Shown: one piece after another, positions 44,748-55,527 of the stretch
Numbering within the stretch: the first letter of the stretch is position 1
Layout of the letters: each line of letters begins with the position of its first letter
The notes under the pieces: generated by a model
Seen by the model: only the letters and a program-made list of their open reading frames with translations
Databases searched by the model: none
Told to the model about the DNA's origin: nothing
Translations under genes and position numbers: made by a program
Assembly (NCBI GenBank): GCA_016793885.1
Contig: JAEUHE010000031.1
Location: forward strand, 38,185-102,184
DNA: 64,000 bases
Reading direction: 5' to 3'
Origin: Verrucomicrobiales bacterium
Lineage (GTDB): Bacteria > Verrucomicrobiota > Verrucomicrobiia > Limisphaerales > UBA11320

Positions 44748-47700
44748 GGCATCACCTCCACATCATTGGTTGGAATGATCTCGATCAACTCACGATTCGG
44801 CCCCAGGCGAACCAGGAAATACTGATAGATGGCCTCTTCCATCATCGGCTGGGTATCCACCAGGCAGATGTCTCGGTTGTACGGCCCATATCCACCATAG
44901 CTGAAGGGCTCGGTGGGATCCCGCAGGAAGACTCCGATAAATGGGTCATGGATCGCCGCTTGCGGACTGGACACCAACGACGCGGGAGCGGAGGCCTTGG
45001 ATTCGTAGGCAATCGCCTCCATCAGGGGAGTCACCTGGACCAAGTCCGTGGCCGGGTTGGGCCATCGAGCGCTTGGCTTCTGGGCTCGGTACATCACCAC
45101 CCCGGCGCCGCGATCCGAAAGCAGCGGCACGCTCAGTTCAATACGGGGCACGCTCAGGCTGGACCCTGTGTAGCTGACCGTCGTATCCTTCCCAAAGAGC
45201 AGTTCACCCGTGGCAGTATTCCGTAGCAACAGGCTCAGCGGATCCATCTGACCGCTGATCGCTCCGAACCTTCCCCCGGGAGGTTGAAGGTTGGGAGTGG
45301 CTCCGATCACGTTCGCAAACCCGATGCGCACTCCTACGCCATCATAGTTACCGGTGGTTAAACGTCGGGCTTTCACCGTCCAGTTCGTCGTGTTGAGCGG
45401 AGGCAAAGGGAGCGATGGCCAGGGAACCGAGGCGGAAGCCGTGGGCTGTCCCAGCTTCCACTGGGTGCCGGGAAGCAGCAGCACATTGCTGGCTTCGCTG
45501 ACGGTCCCATCCACTCCAATAGCCTCGACCAGCACGTATTGATCACCCATGCCGGTCCGATCGATGATGTTCGTGAACGTGGGTCCGTAACCGAGCCGAT
45601 TCCCGATCTTGGTGGTTTCAATGACCGTGCAGGGCAAGTTGGTGACGGTGCCGTTGTAGTAAAAGTCCCGGCGTTGGACCGGAGGATACTCGTAGGTCAG
45701 CTCGATCGGAGAGTTTAACGTTCCACCCGGAATCGTGATCGGCCGCACAAATCCAGAGATCAGCCGGATGGAGGAGGCATCACCAATCCAGATTCGATAG
45801 CGAGTGACGCCGTAGCCGGAGCTGCTCCACTCGATCTGCATTTCGCTGCCGGAGTTTGTGGCGGTCACATTCGTGACGCTCCACACCGCCAGGAGAGTCG
45901 GTGCACTCAGCATTCCGGCCAGGAAGACAGGGGTTGAGTAGGCACGAAGCCCAGGATTGCCGTGCTTGTCGACCAGCTGGATCGCGTAGCTCGCATCGGC
46001 CGAGTTAATCGGCATGGAAGAGTCGGTGAATTGCAGGGAGGTCGCAGTGCCAGCGAGCGCCACCCGTCCCGCGACGTCGTTAGTGACCTCACCGTGATCG
46101 AGCAGGACCTCATCACCACCATCCAGACGGCGATACACTCGCCATTCCTTGGTGGAAGGATCCAGCGGGATATCCAGCCTTACCCCGACCACGGGAGCCG
46201 TTCCCTGCTGCGAGGAAAGCAGCGGCCGGGGATAGTGGGTATCGCCCGGCTTAGCCACCGAGTTCGACCAAACGCTGGACGCCGAGAATCGGTGTTCCGT
46301 GCCGAATCCCAAAGCTCCCGGGGCAGGTCGGTTCAAGGTGAAGGGTTGCGCCGGTCCTGAAACTCCATTCGCCAAACCAGCAGCGAGGTACACGGTAGGA
46401 GCAGCCTGGGAGTTGCTGGTCACCATCACGGCCGAGACACGGTTGCTCAACGGATGAAAGTAGTGGCGTCCCAGGCTATACAACTGCGACGGTGACAACA
46501 ACGGGTCCACCACTAGGAACTCAGCCCAGGCCACGTCACTGGACTCCCGTTCGCAGACAAATCGATAGCGCGCCAGTCCCGCACCCGGCTTATCCCCTTC
46601 GATGGTGCGACTGCCGAGCTGAACCACCTGGGGCTTCACATTCCGGATCGTTAACGTCGGCGGCTCAGCGCGCGGCCCCACGCGATCTCTCAGGATGCCA
46701 TAGGCAGGAGCACTCGGCCCTGAGACCAGTTCTCCGCACGCAGTCTCCTGCACGGCATGCACAGTGTACCAGTACACTTTTCCCTCATCCTTGGCTCGTT
46801 GAGGAGATCCGACTCCTAAGTCCACGAACTCCAATCGTGTCCCCGGCACCCACTCCACGACCCCTACCCGGTTCTGAGCCAGGGTCGTCTTGGAATGCAT
46901 CTCACTCCGGGAGTTCCATCGATGAATGTAGTACCGCCGCACTCGATTCGACGCCCCGCGCGGATCTTCATCCCAGTTCAGTTTTAGGTGCTTAGTGCCG
47001 CCTCCAGCTGTAAATCGATAGTCGTTTTGAACCTTCACGCCCCGCGGAATCGGGGGCGGGATCCGATCGCAAATCGTCACGCAGCCTGCGAGCGAGTAGT
47101 TGCCATCACGACCCAAGAGATCCGAGGCCGCGACCACATAGCACACGTTATCGCCATCGCGAAAACCAGGACCGCCGGCATATCGATCATTGCGATCCTG
47201 AGCAAAGACAGTGACGCCATCTTTGGCAAAATCAGCCACGTCTGCCGCCGTAAACTCCTTGGGAATCAGGATCGGTGAACGATTCACGCGATGCACGTAT
47301 GGGTTGGTCAACATCATCGAAGCGAGAACACCCGGAGCGGGCGGCGCGGTGTTCCATCCCAGAGAAACCGCGAGGCCACCATCGACACGATACAGGTTAA
47401 ACCCATGTTGCAAGGGAGCCAGACGCCGCAAGGGGTCTGGTGAGGCCCAACGCACCGCGGCCGTCAGGTCGGCGCGCGCCCGATCCTCCGGCAGCTGCAC
47501 CGGGGCACCCGGAGCGGGGAGAATGGGAGCGATGGCGGTATTCAGCGTCAGCCGGCCGAGAACAGTAATGTCCTGTCCGGTAGCGAAATCGTGCTCGCGA
47601 ATCTCGTAGGTCACCACACTGGCAGGCATCACCTCGGTCCAGGCCATGCCCAAGGCCAAGGCCGCACCCGGATATCGCCGAGCCAAGAGTACCATTCTCG

Positions 47701-48151
47701 CGAGATGTTCGGCATCGTCCCCACCTCGAATGACCGCGGAAAGCTTGGCAGCCAGGGTCAGGGTTCCGACGGGAATTACCTTGTTGAACAAGCCATCAAT
47801 GGAGTCCTCGAGCTGGGACAGATTCTGACCGATGTTCACCGAGCGCTGAAGGAGAGGGTCGATGACCCGAGTGTCAGCCTGCTGCTTCACGACCGTCTGC
47901 AAGGTATACACATTGGTGGAGTTGGCCTCCCCCAGCTTGTGGTACACCGCAAAGCTCTTGCCTTTCAGCTGGGAAGGATCGGCTGCCTGCCAAAGCAAGT
48001 AGGCCCAGTTACGACCGGCAGCGTCCCGCCAGGTGGTGCCCGCGGAGGCCACCCACTTTTCCTGGGGCAGCGGGGCGGCCCAGATCGAAAGGCCGCCGGC
48101 GACCATCTGAAAAAGGAGGAGGAGTCTCCTCACAATCAGCCTATTTCTCAT
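44744..48151 (-). CDS. Giant exported protein with fibronectin-III-like segments
   Basis: A 1135-residue protein; start at the ATG at 48151 with a basic signal peptide (RNRLIVRRLLLLFQMVAGG). A TTG at 48160 is also in frame. Beyond the signal peptide it is beta-rich; several stretches look like fibronectin-III strands (YYIHRWNSRSEMHSK, YWYTVHAVQETACGELVSGP, EWRVYRRLDGGDEVLL, YAIQLVDKHGNPGL, QYVLVEAIGVDGTVSEASNV). The N-terminal 200 residues contain helices (RSVNIGQNLSQLEDSIDGLF and AEHLARMVLLARRYPG) unlike Fn3. No enzyme motif. It overlaps the upstream giant gene by 11 bp and the downstream one by 4 bp, so the three are co-translated. Function unknown. Confidence 0.85.
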   Translation of the reverse strand: MRNRLIVRRLLLLFQMVAGGLSIWAAPLPQEKWVASAGTTWRDAAGRNWAYLLWQAADPSQLKGKSFAVYHKLGEANSTNVYTLQTVVKQQADTRVIDPLLQRSVNIGQNLSQLEDSIDGLFNKVIPVGTLTLAAKLSAVIRGGDDAEHLARMVLLARRYPGAALALGMAWTEVMPASVVTYEIREHDFATGQDITVLGRLTLNTAIAPILPAPGAPVQLPEDRARADLTAAVRWASPDPLRRLAPLQHGFNLYRVDGGLAVSLGWNTAPPAPGVLASMMLTNPYVHRVNRSPILIPKEFTAADVADFAKDGVTVFAQDRNDRYAGGPGFRDGDNVCYVVAASDLLGRDGNYSLAGCVTICDRIPPPIPRGVKVQNDYRFTAGGGTKHLKLNWDEDPRGASNRVRRYYIHRWNSRSEMHSKTTLAQNRVGVVEWVPGTRLEFVDLGVGSPQRAKDEGKVYWYTVHAVQETACGELVSGPSAPAYGILRDRVGPRAEPPTLTIRNVKPQVVQLGSRTIEGDKPGAGLARYRFVCERESSDVAWAEFLVVDPLLSPSQLYSLGRHYFHPLSNRVSAVMVTSNSQAAPTVYLAAGLANGVSGPAQPFTLNRPAPGALGFGTEHRFSASSVWSNSVAKPGDTHYPRPLLSSQQGTAPVVGVRLDIPLDPSTKEWRVYRRLDGGDEVLLDHGEVTNDVAGRVALAGTATSLQFTDSSMPINSADASYAIQLVDKHGNPGLRAYSTPVFLAGMLSAPTLLAVWSVTNVTATNSGSEMQIEWSSSGYGVTRYRIWIGDASSIRLISGFVRPITIPGGTLNSPIELTYEYPPVQRRDFYYNGTVTNLPCTVIETTKIGNRLGYGPTFTNIIDRTGMGDQYVLVEAIGVDGTVSEASNVLLLPGTQWKLGQPTASASVPWPSLPLPPLNTTNWTVKARRLTTGNYDGVGVRIGFANVIGATPNLQPPGGRFGAISGQMDPLSLLLRNTATGELLFGKDTTVSYTGSSLSVPRIELSVPLLSDRGAGVVMYRAQKPSARWPNPATDLVQVTPLMEAIAYESKASAPASLVSSPQAAIHDPFIGVFLRDPTEPFSYGGYGPYNRDICLVDTQPMMEEAIYQYFLVRLGPNRELIEIIPTNDVEVMP

Positions 48152-51100
48152 ACGCGTCAAAAATCCCGTTCTGGTAGGTAATACAGACCGTTGGGCTCAC
48201 CTTCACAAAGAGAATGGTGGCTTCTATCGTGGCGCATCCTTGCATGAACAAATCCTCGATAAGCTGACCGGACATGATGTCACCCAGCTTGGCGGACGCC
48301 AGCAACTCAAACGAAGCGCCCCCACCCACCACACACAGGAAATCTCCGCTCACGTATCCTGAGGCCGTACCAAATACCGTCGGGTCGTCCCAACGGAAAC
48401 CCACTCCTCCGCTGCCGCCATACTCCGCGCGCAGCCAGCAGCCCTCGGTCCCCAACGACAAGCCCATGTCCACCTCGGTGTAGATCCCGGCCCAACCATC
48501 CCGTTCCATGACCGATGTGCTGACGCCGATCACCCGTTCCGCCTCCGGAGCCCAACCCTCGAAGGGCTTGTAGGAGCACGTCTTCCCAATCATCAAACCA
48601 CCCGTAGCGTCCACCAGCTCGATCAGCTTGGCATCCGCGCTCGCGGAGAAGTAATTCTCCTTCGCGCCAAAGGAAGCATCGCCGCCGATGCCCGTCAGAC
48701 GAATAAATGGGGGAGCCACGGGTATCGGCACCGGAATGTCGAATCCGCCGCCCACCTGAAGGGGCTTGAAGGGGTCCGGCTGGAAGCCGAACAAAAAGTC
48801 GAACGCGAGCCGGAAGTCATCCGTAAGGAACCCAGGGATGGACGCATCGGCACCCAAGCTGACCTCGGTGGCATCCCCCGATCCCAGGGTGCAGGTGCCG
48901 TCGTTGCCATTGTTATTGTCGTTCTTGATCTGGAACCAGGCCGCGAATTCCAGGAGCGAGCCCTCCTCCGGGTTGTTCTGATCGCCATTCAGCGCCATAC
49001 GCAAGCGGGTGTCCAAACGCAGACTCTCCAAACTATCACCATTGATCACCGCCGCCCCTTTGATTTCCGCAGCTCCCAAGGCATCGGCCAAATCTCCCAG
49101 CAGCGGCGCGTGCTGCTCGACTAGTCCACCTAGGTTCTCATCCAGAACCTTTTCGACCACTCGATTCAACTCGGCGATGGCGCTATTCACGGCCTCGACC
49201 AACAGTCCGTTCAAATCATAGACCACTTCACGCAGGACGGTCTGCACCGCAGCCGGGACACCGGTCGCGTAAAACTGATTCTTGATCTGGTTCTTCAGGG
49301 TGGTCTTGAAGGTCTCTTCGGCTACATCCAGGAAAGGATCGTCCACGGTGCAGACGAAGCTGGAAAGGTAGGCGGAGGCATCCTGCTTGCTGCGCTGGGC
49401 CGCGGCATCCAAATCCGCCGCCGCGGTGGTAAAGACCGCGGATAGATTCAAAGCCAGGTCGCCGGACGCCTTGAGCCTGTTCCGCAGATCACCCAGTTGA
49501 TCTCGAAGCTCACCCAAGGTCTGCTCGATCTCATCGAGCGGAAGATCTTCGTCGCCCAATAACTCATCGATCATCGCCGTGATACCGGCGTCGACCACCA
49601 CCCCGGCGAGATCACCCAACACCTGCGAGACCATCTCCCGCCCGGTGGCGCGTTCCAATCCTTGCTGGGTGATGAACCCCACCTGGGTGCCGATCGACGC
49701 GCCGTCGGCATCACGCGTGATCGTCCCAGCAACGGCATCAATCGCAAACTGCGCATCCGCCAGGTAAGCGTCGGTCTTCCCGATGACGCTCTGCGCTTCA
49801 TCAAACCTACCCGCCATCGTCTTCAACTCGGAGGCGACACTCGAGCCGGTTCCGGATCGCGTCAGATAATAGTCGTTCAGGAGAGGATCGGCCTCCGTCA
49901 CGAAAGAGCACGGAGACACAGCTTCGTAGCGCGACTCGAGCTCGTCATAAAGGTCATCCAGAATGGGGTCCAATACCTGATCCAAGATGGGATCGAGGAA
50001 TACCTTCGGATCCGCGTTGAGGATCTCGCCCAATTGACCCAGGCCCTTGTCGAAGACACCCAACTGCGCCTCAACGACCTTGCTGAGCGCTGCTGAAAGT
50101 CCGCTCTCCTCGAGCAACATCTCGGTGAGATTCATGACCGGCAGACCTTCGTACTTCAGCCCAAAAGTCAGGTCGGCGGTTTGATTGTCCAAGTACTCCA
50201 ATCGGCTCTGGGTTTCGAGAACCAGCAAGTCCTTGACCTTCGGCGCCAACCCCGCAAAGGAGCGACTGGCGGAGGACCACACCAACGGATAGTCGAATTT
50301 GACAACTTCCGCCCAGACCTTTTGAGCTCGAGGGTTGTAAAGCTCGGTGGTCTGATCGCGATAGCTGGCCACGGTTCCGCCGGGCTTGCCATTGTTCGCC
50401 TCGTCAAAATAGGAGACGTTGAAAAAGTCTGCACTGCCATCCCTCCATCCGTAATTGTCGGCAAATCCCGACGTGGGCCATCCACCCATTAGGTAGAGCG
50501 CCGCGGATTGGGCACTCCCCCCACTCACATGCAGGTGTACCGGGATATCCTCAAAGAAGGCAACGTTCAGATCCCCAATCACGTTGAACCATCCCGAATC
50601 GGCCTGTTTCGCGTTATCGTAGTTGTTGAGATACCCGTCGCAGACGGGTGTGAGCGAATAGGTGCTGCCGCCCGGCCCATCGAAGCGCACCGTGGTTGGC
50701 CCCTTTAGGCGCGAATCCGCACCAAAGTATCCGGAGGACTTGGAGATCAGGGTGCCGTTGGTTTCGAAAAACACTCGCCCAGTGAAGTTACTGCCACGGA
50801 ACCCGACGGGGGCGAGGCTCACATCGAACGTGAGCCGGTAGTCCGAGGCATCACAGGAGGTGTTCAAAAGAATCCTCCACCCATTGGTGCTCGTCTCCGT
50901 CAGACGCTCAAAGGCCAGCCCGTTGATGGTGATCCAGGTGTTCCAGTAGTTCAGGTAGAGCCTCTGATCGCGAGTGGCACCCGGGGTGCCGACCAACTGT
51001 CCGCTGCAGTTGAGTTCCAACTGCGACAGCTCCACATCGATGCCCGCCGGGAATGGCAGGTTGATATGGCCCTGGATGGCGGACTGGAAGGGTTTCCCGT

Positions 51101-54100
51101 TCAAGAACGACACGCTGAGATTGCTGATGGATCCCTGGTAGCCATAGATACCTTCGATCGAAAAAGCCCCCGGAATCGCTTCATGCCGTCCAAATACCCC
51201 TCCCCGGCGAACGTAATATTTCGCGGCGTTGCTCAGAGTATAGAGTCCTGAGTTCTGATTCGCGATGCGACTTCTCCCCTGCGGCGTCGAGTTCGTAGCG
51301 GGCTTGAAGTTCAATCCCGCATAATCCCCCAGCCCATCTTCGTAGTTGAGTTGGGCCGTTCCACCACCCTGGCCAGGACGCCCCACCACCGCTCCCGTCG
51401 CACTGTCGACCGAGGCGTACAGCAACGCCGTGGGGTGCAGTGCCAGGTCCAACTCCACCGATTCCGCGACGAGCATGGTGCCGGCCATGTGAAAGGCAGC
51501 CTTGGTGAAGTCCAAGGCCTGATGAGCATAGTCGGACCCGTCGTGTTTCCCCCAGCGCAGGTCAAAGGGAGAGCTGAAAGTAGTCGGAGTAGCGAGCCCG
51601 CCATCGGGGGTGAACCGCAATGCACCCACCGGGGCGTTCGTAATCGACTCCGTGCCGGGGAGAATAGGAATGGCTCCGCAGTCGGCGCAGGTCAGCTCAT
51701 AGCTGAGCTTGATGTCATCAGGGCCAGGCAAATTGCTGGTGGCGGGAACGACTAGATCATCACGGATCGAAATCTTCCCCCTGCCCGACCAGGACAACAC
51801 GGTGTCGGAGGGAAAGTGCGTTTCAAAGCTTCCCCCGCCCTCCCGCAGATGCACATCGTAGGTAGCTAGGGCGCGATGAGACGAGTCAGCCCGAATCTGA
51901 ACGGTCGCCGAGGACACCACATCCACGTAGTCCCAGTAATGATCGTTGGATGGCTTCTCAGCCAAGCTGAGAGTTTGGAGCACGTTCGTTTTGCCTCGAA
52001 GCGTTTCATAATCGCCTCCGCGCGCTGACAAAACCCCGGTCGGGACAATCTCCAGAACTCCAGCGGACGATTTCCAAGTGAAACCGGTAGACTGAAACCA
52101 GACCGGCCGCCCCTCCTCCGCGGAATAAATCCCCGCGGGCTCAACGAAACTCAAATCCTGAGCCGGGCGCAAATTGCCTGCATTGAGGGGAGCGTTGGTA
52201 AACGTGACTCGACTGCGACAGAGCGGTGAGTCCACATTACCCACCCGATACCCGAAGCCCTGAGGCAGCCTCAGCTCAACGGTTCCCAGAAGCCCCGCAG
52301 CGCCCAACGAAAGTCCGGTGGAAACTGAATACTCGAAGCCTTGAACGACCTTGTCCACCGGCGCGGCTAGGCTGAGGGCGTAGCTCCCACTGAGCACTTG
52401 CGCCGTGCCATTGGTGAGAAGTCGAATCGAAAGCGTCGTGTTTCCGCCAAAAGTCAGCGGAGGTTGTGCTCCCGTTACCTGACCATTCCCCGCGGATACC
52501 CTGAGATTGGCTTGAACCCCCGCATTGTTAGTGCCCAGGGGTGATGGCGAATTGGCTATGGAGGTGAAGGTGCCGGCACTCGTCGCAAACTGGAGCTGGC
52601 CGTTGAAGTGGAGCAAGGTCTGGGCACCCGTCGATTGTATCCCATCGGTAACAGTTACCACCGGACCACTCGTGCTCTCTGCGTGTGTCATCGTCACTCG
52701 GAGCTCGTAGGCGCTGAGGGAGCTGAGTTGAACTCCGCTAGCCGGCTCGACACTGATCGCATAGCTCTTGCTGGAAACGACCGGTTGGCGCGGAGAACCT
52801 GCCAGGTAGGCAGCCAACAGCTCATTGGTGCTCAGCTGGGTTTGCCTCAGCGGAATCAGGTTCCCGCCCGGGACCTGCCGCAGTTCCCAAGAAAAGTTCA
52901 CCGGGACTGACGCAGCGGGTCCAGGGGAGGCCGCGGAGAACGAATCGTAACGGCGCAAGGTCGCGCCGACCGTGAAGAGGAAAGAGGGTTGAGCGCCTCC
53001 CACCACCGCAAATCCACGATCCAACCCGAGACTGTCCAAGGAACCGATCACGTTGAGCACCGAGTCCGCGCTCACGGTGTTGGTGAAATGGTAGTAAACG
53101 CGAGCGATGTCGCTGGCCGAAATTCCCGTCGCACCCGCACCCGGTTCCACCAGACTAAACTCCACCCGATAAGCCTCACCGGGAACCAATCGACGCAGTG
53201 GCTGAAGCCCCACCACATTGGTGATCGCGACGCTCGCGCCAGCGAGGAGATTGACCTGATTGGTCGAATCGTAGGTGGAAGTGGCGTTCGTCGAGTTCGA
53301 ACCCAAGGCAGCAATCGGATATACCAGCCCCGCGCTGTCCAGCAATCGATAGCTGAACACATAAGTCGAGGCAATCTGGGCCGTGTTGGTATTTTGAAAT
53401 AGCACGATGGATTCGGCCCTCACTGCCTCACGATTGTAAGCGGGGTCCGCCTGCAGAGAATCCTGATCAGAGTCCATGACAAACCCGTTGGTGCTGAGAC
53501 TCCGAAAGGAAGAAAGCGTCTCCACGAGACCACCCACCGTCGCCGGGGGCGCGCCCGTTGTGGATGTCACCGTGGCCCAGGTCGAGGCGACGCGCAGTTC
53601 ATCAACGATCGTCGCTGCAGGCGCGTTGGGACCTTGAAACAAAGCGAGACTGTTGAGCGAGAGCCCGAGTTGGGAGGCGGGGGTTCCGACCACATTGGTC
53701 AAGGTGGCAACGGGGGCTGCCCCGGCTCCCAGCGTCGAGGAGTCCGGATTCAGCCACAACCGCGACACATCCAGATTGCCCGGGATGAAGTTGTAGCCCA
53801 CCACCACATAAACCACGTCGGAGGAAGTGAGAACATTTGTTGCCCAGGAGGCGTTCGCTTGAACGCTGGTGTTTCTTCCCAAACCCACCTGGTAGCCACC
53901 CGCCGTCGGACGGACGAGCAGGCGGCCGAAGAGAGCGGTGGCGGCTGGAAAATTGGTGCCGGTAATCGAGTCGAATCCTGCTACCGTCGACACGCCCGCC
54001 ATACCGCTCAGGGAACTGAGCCGAAGCAGAACGGAATAGAACAGGGGTCCGCTGCCTACGGAGTCATTCCAGACGAGACGAGCGCCGCTCAGGTTGGTGT

Positions 54101-54344
54101 TCGCGGGACGTAAACTCCGTCCCGTCGACGAAGGGAGGCCTATGTAGGAAAGGTTACCAGCCCCCAGCACCAAATCAGGATCGGCAGGAACTCCGAGCTT
54201 AATCCAGGTCCAACCTCCGCCCGCCGGCACTTGCCCGCCCAGGGGGCTCCCATTGGCGTAGGGAAAACCCTCATAAACCGGAAGTCCAGCCCAGCCCGAA
54301 CGAACGACCAGGAAAAACAGGATTATCGTTCGCAAATACGTCAT
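48141..54344 (-). CDS. Very large exported protein (about 2067 residues) of unknown function
   Basis: Starts at the ATG at 54344 (GTG at 54353 also possible) with a signal peptide (TYLRTIILFFLVVRSGWAG). Residues about 25-270 look like a concanavalin-like jelly-roll (YEGFPYANGSPLGG ... FYSVLLRLSSLSGMAG). About 300-1350 is one long beta-rich region with many Thr/Asn/Ser strands and a CADCG pair. About 1380-1790 turns helical and acidic (LDEIEQTLGELRDQLGDLRN, AVNSAIAELNRVVEKVLDEN), probably coiled coil. The last 270 residues are again beta-rich with six Cys (GTCTLG, KTCSYK, EGCWLR, FLCVVG, GCATIE, VCITY) and many aromatic-ended strands. No known domain recognised in most of it. It heads the three overlapping giant genes. 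Confidence 0.88.
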   Translation of the reverse strand: MTYLRTIILFFLVVRSGWAGLPVYEGFPYANGSPLGGQVPAGGGWTWIKLGVPADPDLVLGAGNLSYIGLPSSTGRSLRPANTNLSGARLVWNDSVGSGPLFYSVLLRLSSLSGMAGVSTVAGFDSITGTNFPAATALFGRLLVRPTAGGYQVGLGRNTSVQANASWATNVLTSSDVVYVVVGYNFIPGNLDVSRLWLNPDSSTLGAGAAPVATLTNVVGTPASQLGLSLNSLALFQGPNAPAATIVDELRVASTWATVTSTTGAPPATVGGLVETLSSFRSLSTNGFVMDSDQDSLQADPAYNREAVRAESIVLFQNTNTAQIASTYVFSYRLLDSAGLVYPIAALGSNSTNATSTYDSTNQVNLLAGASVAITNVVGLQPLRRLVPGEAYRVEFSLVEPGAGATGISASDIARVYYHFTNTVSADSVLNVIGSLDSLGLDRGFAVVGGAQPSFLFTVGATLRRYDSFSAASPGPAASVPVNFSWELRQVPGGNLIPLRQTQLSTNELLAAYLAGSPRQPVVSSKSYAISVEPASGVQLSSLSAYELRVTMTHAESTSGPVVTVTDGIQSTGAQTLLHFNGQLQFATSAGTFTSIANSPSPLGTNNAGVQANLRVSAGNGQVTGAQPPLTFGGNTTLSIRLLTNGTAQVLSGSYALSLAAPVDKVVQGFEYSVSTGLSLGAAGLLGTVELRLPQGFGYRVGNVDSPLCRSRVTFTNAPLNAGNLRPAQDLSFVEPAGIYSAEEGRPVWFQSTGFTWKSSAGVLEIVPTGVLSARGGDYETLRGKTNVLQTLSLAEKPSNDHYWDYVDVVSSATVQIRADSSHRALATYDVHLREGGGSFETHFPSDTVLSWSGRGKISIRDDLVVPATSNLPGPDDIKLSYELTCADCGAIPILPGTESITNAPVGALRFTPDGGLATPTTFSSPFDLRWGKHDGSDYAHQALDFTKAAFHMAGTMLVAESVELDLALHPTALLYASVDSATGAVVGRPGQGGGTAQLNYEDGLGDYAGLNFKPATNSTPQGRSRIANQNSGLYTLSNAAKYYVRRGGVFGRHEAIPGAFSIEGIYGYQGSISNLSVSFLNGKPFQSAIQGHINLPFPAGIDVELSQLELNCSGQLVGTPGATRDQRLYLNYWNTWITINGLAFERLTETSTNGWRILLNTSCDASDYRLTFDVSLAPVGFRGSNFTGRVFFETNGTLISKSSGYFGADSRLKGPTTVRFDGPGGSTYSLTPVCDGYLNNYDNAKQADSGWFNVIGDLNVAFFEDIPVHLHVSGGSAQSAALYLMGGWPTSGFADNYGWRDGSADFFNVSYFDEANNGKPGGTVASYRDQTTELYNPRAQKVWAEVVKFDYPLVWSSASRSFAGLAPKVKDLLVLETQSRLEYLDNQTADLTFGLKYEGLPVMNLTEMLLEESGLSAALSKVVEAQLGVFDKGLGQLGEILNADPKVFLDPILDQVLDPILDDLYDELESRYEAVSPCSFVTEADPLLNDYYLTRSGTGSSVASELKTMAGRFDEAQSVIGKTDAYLADAQFAIDAVAGTITRDADGASIGTQVGFITQQGLERATGREMVSQVLGDLAGVVVDAGITAMIDELLGDEDLPLDEIEQTLGELRDQLGDLRNRLKASGDLALNLSAVFTTAAADLDAAAQRSKQDASAYLSSFVCTVDDPFLDVAEETFKTTLKNQIKNQFYATGVPAAVQTVLREVVYDLNGLLVEAVNSAIAELNRVVEKVLDENLGGLVEQHAPLLGDLADALGAAEIKGAAVINGDSLESLRLDTRLRMALNGDQNNPEEGSLLEFAAWFQIKNDNNNGNDGTCTLGSGDATEVSLGADASIPGFLTDDFRLAFDFLFGFQPDPFKPLQVGGGFDIPVPIPVAPPFIRLTGIGGDASFGAKENYFSASADAKLIELVDATGGLMIGKTCSYKPFEGWAPEAERVIGVSTSVMERDGWAGIYTEVDMGLSLGTEGCWLRAEYGGSGGVGFRWDDPTVFGTASGYVSGDFLCVVGGGASFELLASAKLGDIMSGQLIEDLFMQGCATIEATILFVKVSPTVCITYQNGIFDAYEK

Positions 54345-54468
54345 CGCGCTCACTATGACGTATAGAATCGGCCTCTGTTATGAAGAGTTAAACCCCACTA
54401 GCAGCCTGACGCACTTGTCCCTACGACGCCGAAGAATTGCCAGCTCAGGGAGCCGGTGTTCGGGAATA

Positions 54469-55497
54469 TCAAAATCTCCAGCTAAGGCCACCGTGGAAAC
54501 GAAAGTCCGGGACATTCTGTAACCCTCGGTTGTCCACCGAGATCGGAAGATCAACTCCGGCGCTGATGCTTGCATGCTCCCCGACGGTGACCCGGATGTC
54601 CGGCCCTAGATACCAAGCACGCATGCCCGTGCTGCTCACGTCATGGGAAAAAACCCGATCAGGCGCCACCTCATCGTACGAGACGAGGGCCTGCACGCTG
54701 ACCGTAAAGCTCTCCCTGGTAATTAGATAGGCACCAGGACCCGTGGAAAGCATCCACTGACTGCCATACCGGTACCCCGATTCTCCGCGGGTGCGGAGGT
54801 AGTACTGAGCCTGGCTATTCAGAAACCAGCGGCTCCAGCGGCTATTGACCGCGAGACCGAAAACCCCATCCCAGGAGCCGGTCCCCAGCGCGAGATCCCG
54901 AAGGTGCACCCCGCTGACGGCGTGCTGATGTCCGACCCCATACAGCGCGTCCAGCTCCCGAGTCGATTCCGCTTCCTCGCGAACACGGGTCGCATCGCCT
55001 GTCGGAAGCTTGGCTCCAGCATAAGTGTTGATCCCAAAAGACCATTTCATCTTCTGGACCTGCACCGGAGCGAACCTCACGATGGCCGACACATCACCCA
55101 AGCCCTGCTCCGTTCCTCGTTCCGAACTCACACCGGTCGGCGTCAACTGCAAGCGGTTGAAGCTTCGATGCACATAGGGCAGGTTCAGGCTGAAGCCCAG
55201 CCGATCTGAGACATTGTAGGTGGGCACGACATGGGTCTGGAAGCTGTCTAGAAACACAGTATCCAAAATGGAGGCCGGGAGCTGGCGTCCTTCAAGCTGT
55301 ACCGTACCCGCAGGTACGAACTGCTGGGCCAGACTCAACACAAAACCGCGTCCCCCGTCTGGCCGCGTGCTTGCTGCATTGTTGATCGCACACAGATCGC
55401 AAGTCTCACCGCCAAAGGTGCTCCCGAACAGTATTCCAGGAAGAATGCCCCTCTGCACCAAACCGACTGGTAACCGCCTACATCTCGATGTTTTCAT
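54469..55497 (-). CDS. Predicted outer-membrane beta-barrel protein
   Basis: A 342-residue protein. After an N-terminal exported segment comes ETCDLCAINNA (a CxxC pair), then alternating strands typical of a barrel: GFSLNLPYVHRSFN, SFGINTYAGAKLPTG, FLNSQAQYYLRTRGESGYRYG, DIRVTVGEHASISAGV, ending in GGLSWRF with the C-terminal aromatic that marks barrel proteins for BAM. The style resembles the MetA-pathway-of-phenol-degradation family or other small transporters. The signal peptide is weak (GLVQRGILPGILFG). It lies 30 bp after the small secreted protein gene and 124 bp before the 2067-residue giant, so it could provide an outer-membrane anchor or pore for them. That link is inference. Confidence 0.75.
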   Translation of the reverse strand: MKTSRCRRLPVGLVQRGILPGILFGSTFGGETCDLCAINNAASTRPDGGRGFVLSLAQQFVPAGTVQLEGRQLPASILDTVFLDSFQTHVVPTYNVSDRLGFSLNLPYVHRSFNRLQLTPTGVSSERGTEQGLGDVSAIVRFAPVQVQKMKWSFGINTYAGAKLPTGDATRVREEAESTRELDALYGVGHQHAVSGVHLRDLALGTGSWDGVFGLAVNSRWSRWFLNSQAQYYLRTRGESGYRYGSQWMLSTGPGAYLITRESFTVSVQALVSYDEVAPDRVFSHDVSSTGMRAWYLGPDIRVTVGEHASISAGVDLPISVDNRGLQNVPDFRFHGGLSWRF

Positions 55498-55527
55498 TCA
55501 GTCAGTGCCCCGGGGAAGAACAGCCGA